Shown: in pieces, positions 24,627 through 32,177 of the stretch
Numbering within the stretch: position 1 is the stretch's first letter
Layout of the letters: every line of letters begins with the position of its first letter
Source of the DNA: Streptomyces lunaelactis
GTDB taxonomy: Bacteria; Actinomycetota; Actinomycetes; Streptomycetales; Streptomycetaceae
DNA length: 64,000 bases
Direction of reading: 5' to 3'
NCBI RefSeq assembly: GCF_003054555.1
Contig: NZ_CP026304.1
Location: 3,720,001 to 3,784,000, forward strand
Program-made: the position numbers and the translations under genes
The notes under the pieces: model-generated
Seen by the model: only the letters and a program-made list of their open reading frames with translations
Database searches by the model: none
Told to the model about the DNA's origin: nothing

Positions 24627-26369
24627 ATGGCCAACGACCACGACGAACCGCCCTCCGACGCCGGGCTCACCGACTTCTTGAGGAACCCGGGCTCCGGCGC
24701 TTCGGTTGAGGAGCTGTACCGGCGGCATCGTTCAGCGGTTCTCTCCTACGCATACGCCTGTTGCCGCGATCCGCTCACAGCCGAGGACCTCACCTCGGAC
24801 GTGTTCGCCCGGGCCCTGCAAGCCGTACGGTCCGGCAGCGGCCCCAAGGCGGCCTGGCGCCCATACCTGCTCACCATCGTCCGCCGGACTGCCGCCGACT
24901 GGGCAGGTACGGCACGCCGCACCGAACTGTCACCCGAATTCGAGCGGTGGCTCGCCAACCTGCCCGAGAGGCCGGAGTCCGAAAGCCGCGAGGCGCGCAT
25001 GCTCCTCCTGGAGGACAGCAGCCTTGTCCTTCGGGCGTTTCGGTCGCTGCCCGAGCGCTGGCAGACCGTCCTGTGGCACACCGGGGTGGAAGGGGAACCG
25101 GCCCGGTCCGTCGGTCACCTGCTCGGCGTGGGCGAGAGCGGCGTCAACTCGATTGCTTCCCGAGCCCGGGATGGTCTGCGGGAGACCTGTCTGGCCGCTC
25201 TCGCCGACCACGCCGGTACTGATGAGTGCCGCCGCTACAGCCCCATGCTCGGCGCTGTCGTACGCCGCACGGGGCGCCGCAGCACCGAGGACTTCGACCG
25301 GCATCTTTCGGAGTGCCGACGCTGCCGCAGTGCGCTGATCGAGCTCACCGACCTCAACGAGGAGCTGAGCTCGGTGCTGTCGGCCGCGGTACTGCTGTGG
25401 GGCAGCCGGGCGTATGTGGCGGCCAGGATGACCGAAGCCGGCGTGAGGGCCGCTGGTGCGGCGAGCGCATCCGGGACACCACGAGGTGGCATCTCCGCGG
25501 ACGGGGATACGGGGCGGCGTTCATGGGCCACCGGCTCCCCGCTCCGCTCGGGCGCGGTCGCCGGTGGCATCGTCGCCGCCGTCGGGCTCGCCGTTCTCGC
25601 CCTGCCGATGCGGTCGGACGGTCCGGGTACGGGGCCCTCGTCCGCGCAGGCGGAGGCCGTGCGAACCCGTACGGTTCACGCCGATCCGCCGCCCGTCACC
25701 GTCACGGCCAGGCCCTCCCCGCCCACGTCGTCGCGCCCGGCCGAGCCGTCCGCCGCAGCTCCATCACGTACGGCATCCGCCGGACCGTCCGCCCCCCATG
25801 GGGCTCGACTGGGAACCGTCACATGGTCGGGCACCCTCCGCAACGCGGGACTCAGCGCACAGTGCGTCGAGACCGCCGGCAGGGCGGTCGTCCAGAACTC
25901 GTGCGACGGCAGCGCGGGTCAGCTCTGGGAAACCGTGTCGTTCGAGCCGGAACCGGACCACAGCCGGCTGCGCAACGCCGCCACCGGCGAGTGCGTCAAC
26001 TACCGTGCGGCAACCCGCAGCACGGAATATCACGACGTATTCGACGTCGGAATGCGCCCCTGCCGCGCGGATGGCGAAGGACAGCTTTTCCAGTTTGCCC
26101 CGTACTCGGATCCCTACGGAGGCGCGAGCGACGGCAGCTACGCCGTGCGCGCCGGGCTCGACAACGCAAACCCATGGGGAGAGCTGCAACTCGGCATGCT
26201 GGACCAGTCGGAATGGAACGGCCCACCCGCGACAGACGCCCCCGTCGCGCTCACATACGACTACTTCTACAGCTCACGGCTTCGCTACTTCGCCGAAGGC
26301 GTCACGGACAGGTCGGACCATCCCCCATTCGTTCCTGCCAACTCGGCGACATCCGGATCGACTCCGTAG
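24627..26369 (+). CDS. Membrane-anchored ECF sigma factor with extracellular lectin-like domain
   Basis: 580-residue sigma fusion. Region 2 spans about residues 28-95 (LYRRHRSAVLSYAYACC, AEDLTSDVFARALQ) and region 4 about 135-195 (LPERWQTVLWHTGVEGE, VGHLLGVGESGVNSIASRA). A zinc-finger anti-sigma motif HxxxCxxC follows (H226, C230, C233), then one membrane span (~308-327), a Pro/Ser/Thr linker (~345-395) and a C-terminal ~185 residues with ricin-B-like QLW and paired Cys (QCVETAG, NSCDG, ECVNYR). ECF groups with a fused anti-sigma, TM and sugar-binding domain are known from actinobacteria (ECF52/53-like). How the sigma part reaches DNA is unknown; proteolysis is plausible. The ATG lacks a strong ribosome binding site. 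Confidence 0.85.
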   Translation: MANDHDEPPSDAGLTDFLRNPGSGASVEELYRRHRSAVLSYAYACCRDPLTAEDLTSDVFARALQAVRSGSGPKAAWRPYLLTIVRRTAADWAGTARRTELSPEFERWLANLPERPESESREARMLLLEDSSLVLRAFRSLPERWQTVLWHTGVEGEPARSVGHLLGVGESGVNSIASRARDGLRETCLAALADHAGTDECRRYSPMLGAVVRRTGRRSTEDFDRHLSECRRCRSALIELTDLNEELSSVLSAAVLLWGSRAYVAARMTEAGVRAAGAASASGTPRGGISADGDTGRRSWATGSPLRSGAVAGGIVAAVGLAVLALPMRSDGPGTGPSSAQAEAVRTRTVHADPPPVTVTARPSPPTSSRPAEPSAAAPSRTASAGPSAPHGARLGTVTWSGTLRNAGLSAQCVETAGRAVVQNSCDGSAGQLWETVSFEPEPDHSRLRNAATGECVNYRAATRSTEYHDVFDVGMRPCRADGEGQLFQFAPYSDPYGGASDGSYAVRAGLDNANPWGELQLGMLDQSEWNGPPATDAPVALTYDYFYSSRLRYFAEGVTDRSDHPPFVPANSATSGSTP

Positions 26370-26466
26370 ACGTCACCGAAGCCCGGTGCCTCAGCGGTCT
26401 CCGCACACCCCCAGCTGAGCCGAGTGTGCCCTTGGCTGCCACTGGACTTGAATGGAAGGCTCCTCG

Positions 26467-27591
26467 ATGCAACTGCTCCTGGGATTGCGGCCGCCACAGC
26501 AGCCTCTCTCCGACGCGGCTTTGATGCTTGCCATACGCAAAGGAGAGATCGAAACCTTTCGGCATCTCTATCGCCGCCATTACGCCGCTGTGCAGGCGTA
26601 CGCCTCCCAGTGCATGGCAGGGCCACTGCACGCGCAGGAGGTGACAGCGCGTGTCTTTGCCGGCCTGCTGCAACAGATGCTGGCCGGTGAGTCCCTGGCT
26701 GAGCGCCGCCATCCCGGCTGCCTGCGACCCCACTTACTGGGGAACGTCCGTACGACCGCTATCACAAGCTGGCACCAGGAACCCGAAGCCCTGTCACCGG
26801 ACTTCCGGGACTGGGTCGCGGCGGGATCCCGGTGGCCCTGGGGTGAGGACGGACAGCTGGCTCTCGCGTTCGAGCGACTCCCGGCGAACACCCAGCGTCT
26901 GCTGTGGCACTCGGTGGTGGAACGGGACACTCCCGCGTTGACGGCCCGCATCACGGGGCTGGCCCCCCATGCGGTTCCGTCTGCATGCGACCAGGCCAGA
27001 AGCGCGCTGTGCCAGGCCCGCACGGACTTGTATCTCGAGCGGCTGGAGCGTCAGGACTGCAGGGATGCGATCAGGCGCCTGGCCCTGCGGCCCGAGGCTC
27101 CTCCGTACGAGGAACTCGCAGACCATCTCCGTGCCTGTGCCGCCTGCGTGAGCGTCTACAAGGACGTGACCCGGCTCGACAGGCAGCTCGAAGCGCAATT
27201 GCCGGTACGGCTGTTGGGATGGTGGACCAGTGAGCAGTACCTGCGGGCGAAGGCTGCCATCCCCTTACCACTGAGCGAACCACCGTTCCTGGCGAGGCTA
27301 CTGGAGCGAATCCGGGCAGATGTCCCTTCGGAGCCTTCGGATGCATCCCCCGCCACGGCGGCCACGGCGCCGGGGCGCCATAGAAGGGAGAAGCGCCCGC
27401 GCCGCTCCGGAGCCGCCGTCGCGATCGGGGGCTTCCTGGCCGGCGTTGGCGTGGGCATGCTCCTGCTGACCGCCTGTGAGGAACAACGCGGGCAGCAACC
27501 GCATGCGCGGCCTGCGTCCGGACCGTCACATGACTCCGAAGGGGAGTGGCTGCTGCGCCCGCTCCACCGTCGCAGTGTCAGCGGTCCTTGA
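26467..27591 (+). CDS. Second membrane-anchored sigma-like protein, two TTA codons
   Basis: 374 residues. ATG 26467 is preferred because GGAAGG lies 8 bases upstream; ATG 26452 is possible. The layout repeats the previous gene: region 2-like (FRHLYRRHYAAVQAYASQC, VFAGLLQQML), region 4-like (LPANTQRLLWHSVVERD), HxxxCxxC (HLRACAAC), then a single membrane span near 318-340 (AIGGFLAGVGVGMLLL) and a short outside tail without a lectin domain. The sigma regions are degenerate: the region 4 recognition helix is poorly conserved. In-frame TTA codons occur at 26734 and 27265, so synthesis needs bldA. It lies 97 bp after the first sigma gene and overlaps the convergent yceI by 14 bp. Confidence 0.75.
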   Translation: MQLLLGLRPPQQPLSDAALMLAIRKGEIETFRHLYRRHYAAVQAYASQCMAGPLHAQEVTARVFAGLLQQMLAGESLAERRHPGCLRPHLLGNVRTTAITSWHQEPEALSPDFRDWVAAGSRWPWGEDGQLALAFERLPANTQRLLWHSVVERDTPALTARITGLAPHAVPSACDQARSALCQARTDLYLERLERQDCRDAIRRLALRPEAPPYEELADHLRACAACVSVYKDVTRLDRQLEAQLPVRLLGWWTSEQYLRAKAAIPLPLSEPPFLARLLERIRADVPSEPSDASPATAATAPGRHRREKRPRRSGAAVAIGGFLAGVGVGMLLLTACEEQRGQQPHARPASGPSHDSEGEWLLRPLHRRSVSGP

Positions 27592-28129
27592 CCGCCTCAA
27601 TCTCCAGTTCCAGCATGACGGTGTCGCCGATCAGCGCACGTCCTCCAGGCAGAGGCACATTGCCCGCCACCCCGAACTGGGAGCGGCTGATCCGGGAGTA
27701 GGCCCGGAATCCTGCCCGAGTCCAGCCCAAGGCGTCCGTGTCCACACCGAGCAGGAACAGGTCGAAGGCGACCGGGCGCATCTCGCCCCGGATGGTCAGC
27801 TGTCCCTCGACGATGTATCGGCCGTCCTTCCTGCCGACTCGGGAGGACTCGAAGGACGCCGTCGGGTGGTTGTCGGTGTCGAGGTAGTCGGCAGTACGCA
27901 GACGCGCGTCCCGCTCGGCGTTGCGGGTGTCGACTGACGTGGTGTCGATCTCTGCCCACACGCTGGACTGCGCGGGCTCGTCCGCAACGGTGATGGTTCC
28001 GGAGAACCGTGCGAAGCCACCTCGCACACGGACCATGAGATGGCGCACGGTGAAGCCGACCTCAGAGTGGGCGGGGTCGATCTGCCAGACGCCGGTGAGC
28101 CGGCTGATGTCCACGGGGGTGGCGAGCAT
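27578..28129 (-). CDS. YceI family lipid-binding protein
   Basis: 183-residue lipocalin-like YceI protein, thought to bind isoprenoid or polyprenyl lipids. ATG 28129 is chosen for GGAG 7 bases upstream. Family hallmarks: TGVWQIDPAHSEVGFTVRHL at the N-terminus, FARFSGTI, DYLDTDNHPTASFES and LTIRGEMRPVAFDL. No signal peptide, so it is cytoplasmic, as usual for actinobacterial copies. Its 3' end overlaps the convergent sigma-like gene. Interval 28130-28485 upstream shows no gene and no operator I can name. Confidence 0.9.
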   Translation of the reverse strand: MLATPVDISRLTGVWQIDPAHSEVGFTVRHLMVRVRGGFARFSGTITVADEPAQSSVWAEIDTTSVDTRNAERDARLRTADYLDTDNHPTASFESSRVGRKDGRYIVEGQLTIRGEMRPVAFDLFLLGVDTDALGWTRAGFRAYSRISRSQFGVAGNVPLPGGRALIGDTVMLELEIEAVKDR

Positions 28130-28485
28130 GGTGATCTCCATCGGTGCGTGGGTCGAGGGGTGGCAGAGCGGGTCGCAGCGACAGACCGGCAGCGCCACAT
28201 GGCGGGGTCAGCACGGGACGATCCGGCGCCGGCAGCAAGGTCCGCATCTGGGAACCAGCAGGCGGTGAGTCCGGGCCGTGAACCTACGATGCAGCTGTGC
28301 GGACCGATGCCTCATCAGGGGCCCGGCCACTCTGGCCGACGCTGTGACACTCGGCAATAAGCGGTCCCTGGACCACCTACACCTAAGAAACCTCCGAAGC
28401 GCTGCTGTCTGCTCAGTTCAGTCCCACGGGCAGGGCGCCTCCGCTGCCTCCGCGGCGGCAATCGCCGGAATCTCCCCCGGTGTTG

Positions 28486-28866
28486 CTACGCGGCGCCCAC
28501 CGCAGTCAGTAGCGCGACCGGCAGGAGCAGAATCCACTGCGGCAGCCGGAGCAGTGGCTTCGGCCAGTCGACCGACAGCGAGACGGCCAGGAAGGCCGCT
28601 GCGTAGGCGAAGAAGTGCGCGGCCACGAACCACGCGACCAGGTCGGCTCCTGCCGTACCGTCCGCCTGCGCAAGGTAGACCAAGCCGGCTGCGGAGAGCA
28701 CCAGGTCCACGGTGACCATGTGCCAGACGGCATGCATGACGCGCTTGGGTTCGTCTGCGAGCCCGCAGGACAGCAGTGGGCGCACTACGTCCCGGTGCCC
28801 GGCGACGATGTGTACTGCGGCCACGCCGAATGCGGTGATGCCCGCTGCGAGAAGCCAGCCGTTCAT
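28486..28866 (-). CDS. Small membrane protein coupled to TetR
   Basis: 126 residues with four hydrophobic spans (WLLAAGITAFGVAAVHIVAG, VDLVLSAAGLVYLAQ, WFVAAHFFAYAAAFLAVSL, ILLLPVALLTAVGA). ATG overlaps the TetR stop (ATGA), so the two are translationally coupled. Conserved His residues within and near the spans (VHIVAGH, HAVWHM, AAHFF) hint at metal or small-molecule handling but no family is recognised. It is probably the gene controlled by the TetR protein. Confidence 0.75.
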   Translation of the reverse strand: MNGWLLAAGITAFGVAAVHIVAGHRDVVRPLLSCGLADEPKRVMHAVWHMVTVDLVLSAAGLVYLAQADGTAGADLVAWFVAAHFFAYAAAFLAVSLSVDWPKPLLRLPQWILLLPVALLTAVGAA

Positions 28867-29450
28867 CGGATTTCAATTCCTTTGGCTATGACGGTAGCCA
28901 GCCGGCCGGCCAGCTGCGGGGTGGGGTGCTCTCCGACCAGTCCGATGTGGAAGAACACGGCTCCTGCCAGCGTGTCCAGGACCAGGTCCACGGGTGTACC
29001 GGCCGCGATCTCCCCGCGCAGCACGGCGCGTTCGAAGACGATCAGCAGCCGTTCCTTCGACGGAGCCAGGAAGTCGCTGCGGATGCGGGCCTTCAGGGAC
29101 GGGTCGGCGGCGAAGTCGGCCAGCAGCCCAGGGAGCGCCGCTGCAGCGGCAGGCGAGTGGAACTCCTCGACCAGGCCCTGCAGCAGTACGGTCAGATCCC
29201 CGGTCAGCGTCCCGGTGTCAGGTATCGGGGCTTGGTCGGTAGTTGTGAACACGGCCTCGAAGACCAGCTCCGGTTTGCCCGGCCAGCGCCGGTAGATCGT
29301 GTCCTTGCCGACACCGGCCCGCGCAGCCACGCCCCCGATCGACGTCGCGGCATAGCCCATCTCGGCCACCAGCGCTGCGGTCGCGCTGATGATCGCCTCG
29401 TGCGAACGGGGATCCCTGGGACGCCCCTTGGAGGGGGGAGAGGAACTCAT
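28863..29450 (-). CDS. TetR-family transcriptional regulator
   Basis: 195-residue repressor. ATG 29450 (MSSSPPSKGRPRDPR) is chosen for AAGG upstream and because the operator lies just before it. Helix-turn-helix residues ~15-60: ISATAALVAEMGYAATSIGG, VAARAGVGKDTIYRRWPGK. The C-terminal domain resembles the TetR_C_16/AcrR type. The perfect palindrome ACGGGTCGACCCGT 13 bases upstream of the start is its likely operator. First gene of a two-gene unit with the small membrane protein. Confidence 0.9.
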   Translation of the reverse strand: MSSSPPSKGRPRDPRSHEAIISATAALVAEMGYAATSIGGVAARAGVGKDTIYRRWPGKPELVFEAVFTTTDQAPIPDTGTLTGDLTVLLQGLVEEFHSPAAAAALPGLLADFAADPSLKARIRSDFLAPSKERLLIVFERAVLRGEIAAGTPVDLVLDTLAGAVFFHIGLVGEHPTPQLAGRLATVIAKGIEIR

Positions 29451-29462
29451 GGCATTTACCTT

Positions 29463-29476
29463 ACGGGTCGACCCGT
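29463..29476. promoter_or_regulatory. TetR operator palindrome ACGGGTCGACCCGT
   Basis: Perfect 14-bp palindrome in the leader of the leftward TetR gene, within an A/T-richer stretch. Position and form fit autorepression. Confidence 0.75.
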
Positions 29477-29567
29477 TTGATAAACACACCGGGTGGCTGA
29501 TCGGCCGGGCGTGGGCATACGAGCAGGCCCTGATGCTGCAACGGTCGGCCTGCCAAGAATCGATTCG

Positions 29568-30485
29568 TCAGAGCCATCCCAGGCGCACTGCTTCCATCCC
29601 GGCCTGGAAGCGACTCTGAGCTTTCAGTTTTTTGAGGAGCTCCGCCATGAGTCGCCGGACGGTGCGGATGGACACCCCCAAGCCTGCGGGCTATGCCCTC
29701 GTCGGTCAGACCCTCCCTCAGCATCTTCAGCAGGGTCAGGTCCCGCTCGTTGGGGCCGTCACAGTCGGGTGCCAGGGTCTCTCCGAGGGGAGCTGCGCGT
29801 TCCCAGACGAGCTCGAAGAGTTGGTTGAGGGCCGCGACCACGCTGGAGAGGTGGAGGACGAACGCGCCCCCCGCTGGCCTCCTGGTTCACGGGGATGACG
29901 GCGACGGAGCGGTCGCAGAGGATCAGGCGCATGGGCAGTGAGGGAACCGTACGGGTCTGACCGCCCTGTTTCGTGAACCAGGTGGCGTACTCCACCGTGG
30001 CGTGGTCGTTGCGCACACTGTCCAGGTAGACCGTCTGCATTCGTACGCCACGGGCCAGGGGCTGCTCGTCCAGGGGGCGAGCGGCCGCCTGGGCCGCTGC
30101 GCTGAGAGCGCCTCCGGGCATGAACACGCGAACCTCGGAGGTGGCCTCCCGGGAGAGTTCATGCAGGCGAAGCCGTACGCTCTCCAGGCTGTCGAGGTGT
30201 TCCACGCCCTGGGAGCCCGCTTGGATCCGAAGGGTCGTGTACTCGGCGGTCAGCGCAGCCACCAAGGCCCGGTCGCGGGAGAGTCTGGCGCGTCGCTCGT
30301 CCAGCTCGGCCTCTAAGCGTTGGAGCAAGGGCGTGAGCTCCACCTCGGGATTCCCCGCGATGAAGCGTTCGGGGCCGGAGGAGGGACGCAGCAGGGACAA
30401 CTCGGCGAGTCGGTCGAGCGCCGCACGGATCGCTTCCCCCGGCAGGCCGAGATTCCGTTCGATGTCATCCATTCCCCAGTCGGGG
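29568..30485 (-). pseudogene. LuxR-family regulator, 5'-truncated and twice frameshifted
   Basis: Minus-strand regulator with a TrmB/winged-helix-like N-terminus (LHPDWGMDDIERNLGLPGE, ALDRLAELSLLRPS), a long middle domain ending CDRSVAVIPVNQEASGG, then AFVLHLSSVVAALNQL, and a LuxR helix-turn-helix (LLKMLREGLTDEGIARRLGV, SIRTVRRLMAELLKKL), ending AVRLGWL. The reading needs two corrections: a six-C run at 29867-29872 has one base too many, and so has the five-C run at 29675-29679. Upstream of LHPDWG the gene is cut and joined to the aminotransferase remnant. With two corrections and ~10 missing codons the protein would be ~300 residues. Confidence 0.75.
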
Positions 30486-30868
30486 TGAAGCTCCTGCTCG
30501 ACCGGCCGAAGGTGGTCGCGCTCACGCACTGCTCCAACGTCACCGGCGTCGTCCACCCGGTGGAGGAACTGATAGCCGAGATCCGCGCCGCCTGCGACGC
30601 GACGATCGTTCTCGATGCCGCGCAGTCCCTGCCTCACCAGCGCATCAGCGTGCGAGAGCTGGACGTCGACTTCATGGCGTTCTCGATGCACAAGATGCTG
30701 GGCCCCACCGGGGTCGGGTGTCTCTTCGGCCGAAGCGAGCTTCTCGCGGCGCTGCGCCCCTTGACGGTCGGTGGGGGCATGGTCGACTGGGTCGACCTCG
30801 ACGGCAGTGTCGATCGGCGCATCCCCTTCAAGTGCTGGATGGGTCCCGTCGCTGGCGGCGCGCGCTGA
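30482..30868 (+). pseudogene. Class V aminotransferase / cysteine desulfurase-like fragment
   Basis: Central part of a PLP enzyme: VVALTHCSNVTGVVHPVEEL, VLDAAQSLPHQRI (Asp and Gln contacting the cofactor), and DFMAFSMHKMLGPTGVGCL with the Schiff-base Lys in SMHK. The N-terminal half is gone at the junction with the LuxR remnant, and after RRIPFK the sequence leaves the family and stops, so the C-terminal domain is missing too. With the type II thioesterase that follows it may be a leftover of a natural-product cluster. Confidence 0.8.
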
Positions 30869-30916
30869 CGGCGCGCCCGGCATCGGTGGTTCTGAGTCGA
30901 TCAACAGAGGTGTCAC

Positions 30917-31639
30917 ATGTCGAGCTTGCAGACCTTGACCCTGGTGTGTTTTCCCCACGCCGGCGGTGGGTTGGGGCGTTATCGAGGATGGCGGGACGAC
31001 CTGCCGGACGGTGTCGAGCTGGTGTTGCCCGACCTGCCCGGCCGGGAGGGCCGGCTCTTCGACGAGCCCCTCCCGGATGTCGCATCGGTGAGTCAGTACG
31101 CGATCCACCAGTTGGCGGCGGAGATCGCGAGCAGCGACAGACTGGCGATTGCCGGGATCAGCTACGGAGCTCTCGTGGCATTCGACATGGCTGCGCGTCT
31201 GGAAGCGTCCGGGAAGAAGATCCAGGCCGTGTTCGCCGCCAGTCAGCGAGCGCCGACGACGCGTCTGCCGCCGATCAACTGGCGCTCGATGGACGACGAG
31301 CGGCTGCTCGCCGAGCTGACCGAGATCGGCGGGTTGAGCCCGGACCTGGGGGCTGAGGAGGAGTTCCTCGAACTGTTCCTGCCCGTCATCCGAGCAGAGC
31401 TCCATGCGAGCGAGACCTATCTCAGGCCCGACGCCTACGACCGATTGCGGTGTCCGATCTTTCTCTACCACGGCAACGAGGACGCCGCGATCCCGTCGTC
31501 GTCAGCTCGCGCGTGGCGCGACGAGACCGATGACTTCTCGTGGCGAAGTCTTGAGGCCGCGCATTTCCTGACCGGACCCGACGGCAAGGACCTGTGGTAC
31601 GAGGCGTTGCGGGAGGACTTGCGCTTCGTACACGACTGA
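30917..31639 (+). CDS. Type II thioesterase
   Basis: 240-residue alpha/beta hydrolase of the editing thioesterase type that removes stalled acyl groups from NRPS/PKS carrier proteins. ATG preceded by AGAGGTG. Motifs: CFPHAGGGLGRYRGW at the N-terminus, nucleophile GISYGA (Ser near residue 86), VFAASQRAP, CPIFLYHGNEDA with the acid, and His in AAHFL. No NRPS or PKS gene is inside the window; the adjoining aminotransferase is broken, so this gene is probably an orphan of a deleted cluster. The following small gene could be co-transcribed (119 bp gap). Confidence 0.9.
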   Translation: MSSLQTLTLVCFPHAGGGLGRYRGWRDDLPDGVELVLPDLPGREGRLFDEPLPDVASVSQYAIHQLAAEIASSDRLAIAGISYGALVAFDMAARLEASGKKIQAVFAASQRAPTTRLPPINWRSMDDERLLAELTEIGGLSPDLGAEEEFLELFLPVIRAELHASETYLRPDAYDRLRCPIFLYHGNEDAAIPSSSARAWRDETDDFSWRSLEAAHFLTGPDGKDLWYEALREDLRFVHD

Positions 31640-31758
31640 CGCCACGGATCAGCGCGGCCCGCCCCACTGGCCCGCTCCGGATGCGAGAGCCCGGGATCGC
31701 GACGACGATCGGCAGGTGGGCACGGGTGTGCTGACACGCCAACGAGAGGTGGAAGACC

Positions 31759-32055
31759 ATGAGGGTGTTGCTGACCGTTCAGATGGACACCGAGAAGGCG
31801 AACAAGGCGATCACGGGCAAGACGTTGCCCCAGACCATGAAGTCGGTGCTGGACCGAGTCAAGCCGGAGGCCACGTACTTCGGGGCGAAGGACGGGATGC
31901 GTACCGCGTTCATCGTCTTCGACCTGAAGGAGGCGTCCGACATCCCCACCGTCGCCGAACCGTTCTTCCAGGAGCTCGGTGCCAAGTTGACCGTGACGCC
32001 AGTGATGACCTTCGACGATGTCCAGGCCGGTCTGCAGAAGTACGGATCGAACTGA
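31759..32055 (+). CDS. Small conserved protein of unknown function
   Basis: 98 residues, ATG after GGTGG. Pattern MRVLLTVQMDTEKANKAI, YFGAKDGMRTAFIVFDL and ending FDDVQAGLQKYGSN suggests a ferredoxin-like dimeric alpha-beta barrel, of the type seen in DUF3303-like proteins. No catalytic residue can be named. It lies between the thioesterase and a bidirectional hairpin. Confidence 0.65.
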   Translation: MRVLLTVQMDTEKANKAITGKTLPQTMKSVLDRVKPEATYFGAKDGMRTAFIVFDLKEASDIPTVAEPFFQELGAKLTVTPVMTFDDVQAGLQKYGSN

Positions 32056-32106
32056 TCGCACGCACGGAGCCGTATGGCACACCACAGTGCCGGATACAGC
32101 AGGTCA

Positions 32107-32140
32107 GAAGCCCTCCCGCCCAGCAGGGCGAGAGGGCTTC
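32107..32140. terminator. Bidirectional hairpin terminator
   Basis: GAAGCCCTC-C-CGCCC-AGCA-GGGCG-A-GAGGGCTTC: a long stem with one mismatch between the convergent genes ending at 32055 and 32178. Confidence 0.8.
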
Positions 32141-32177
32141 CGGCTTGCGGCCGCGGCTCACTCCATAGCCGCCTGGC

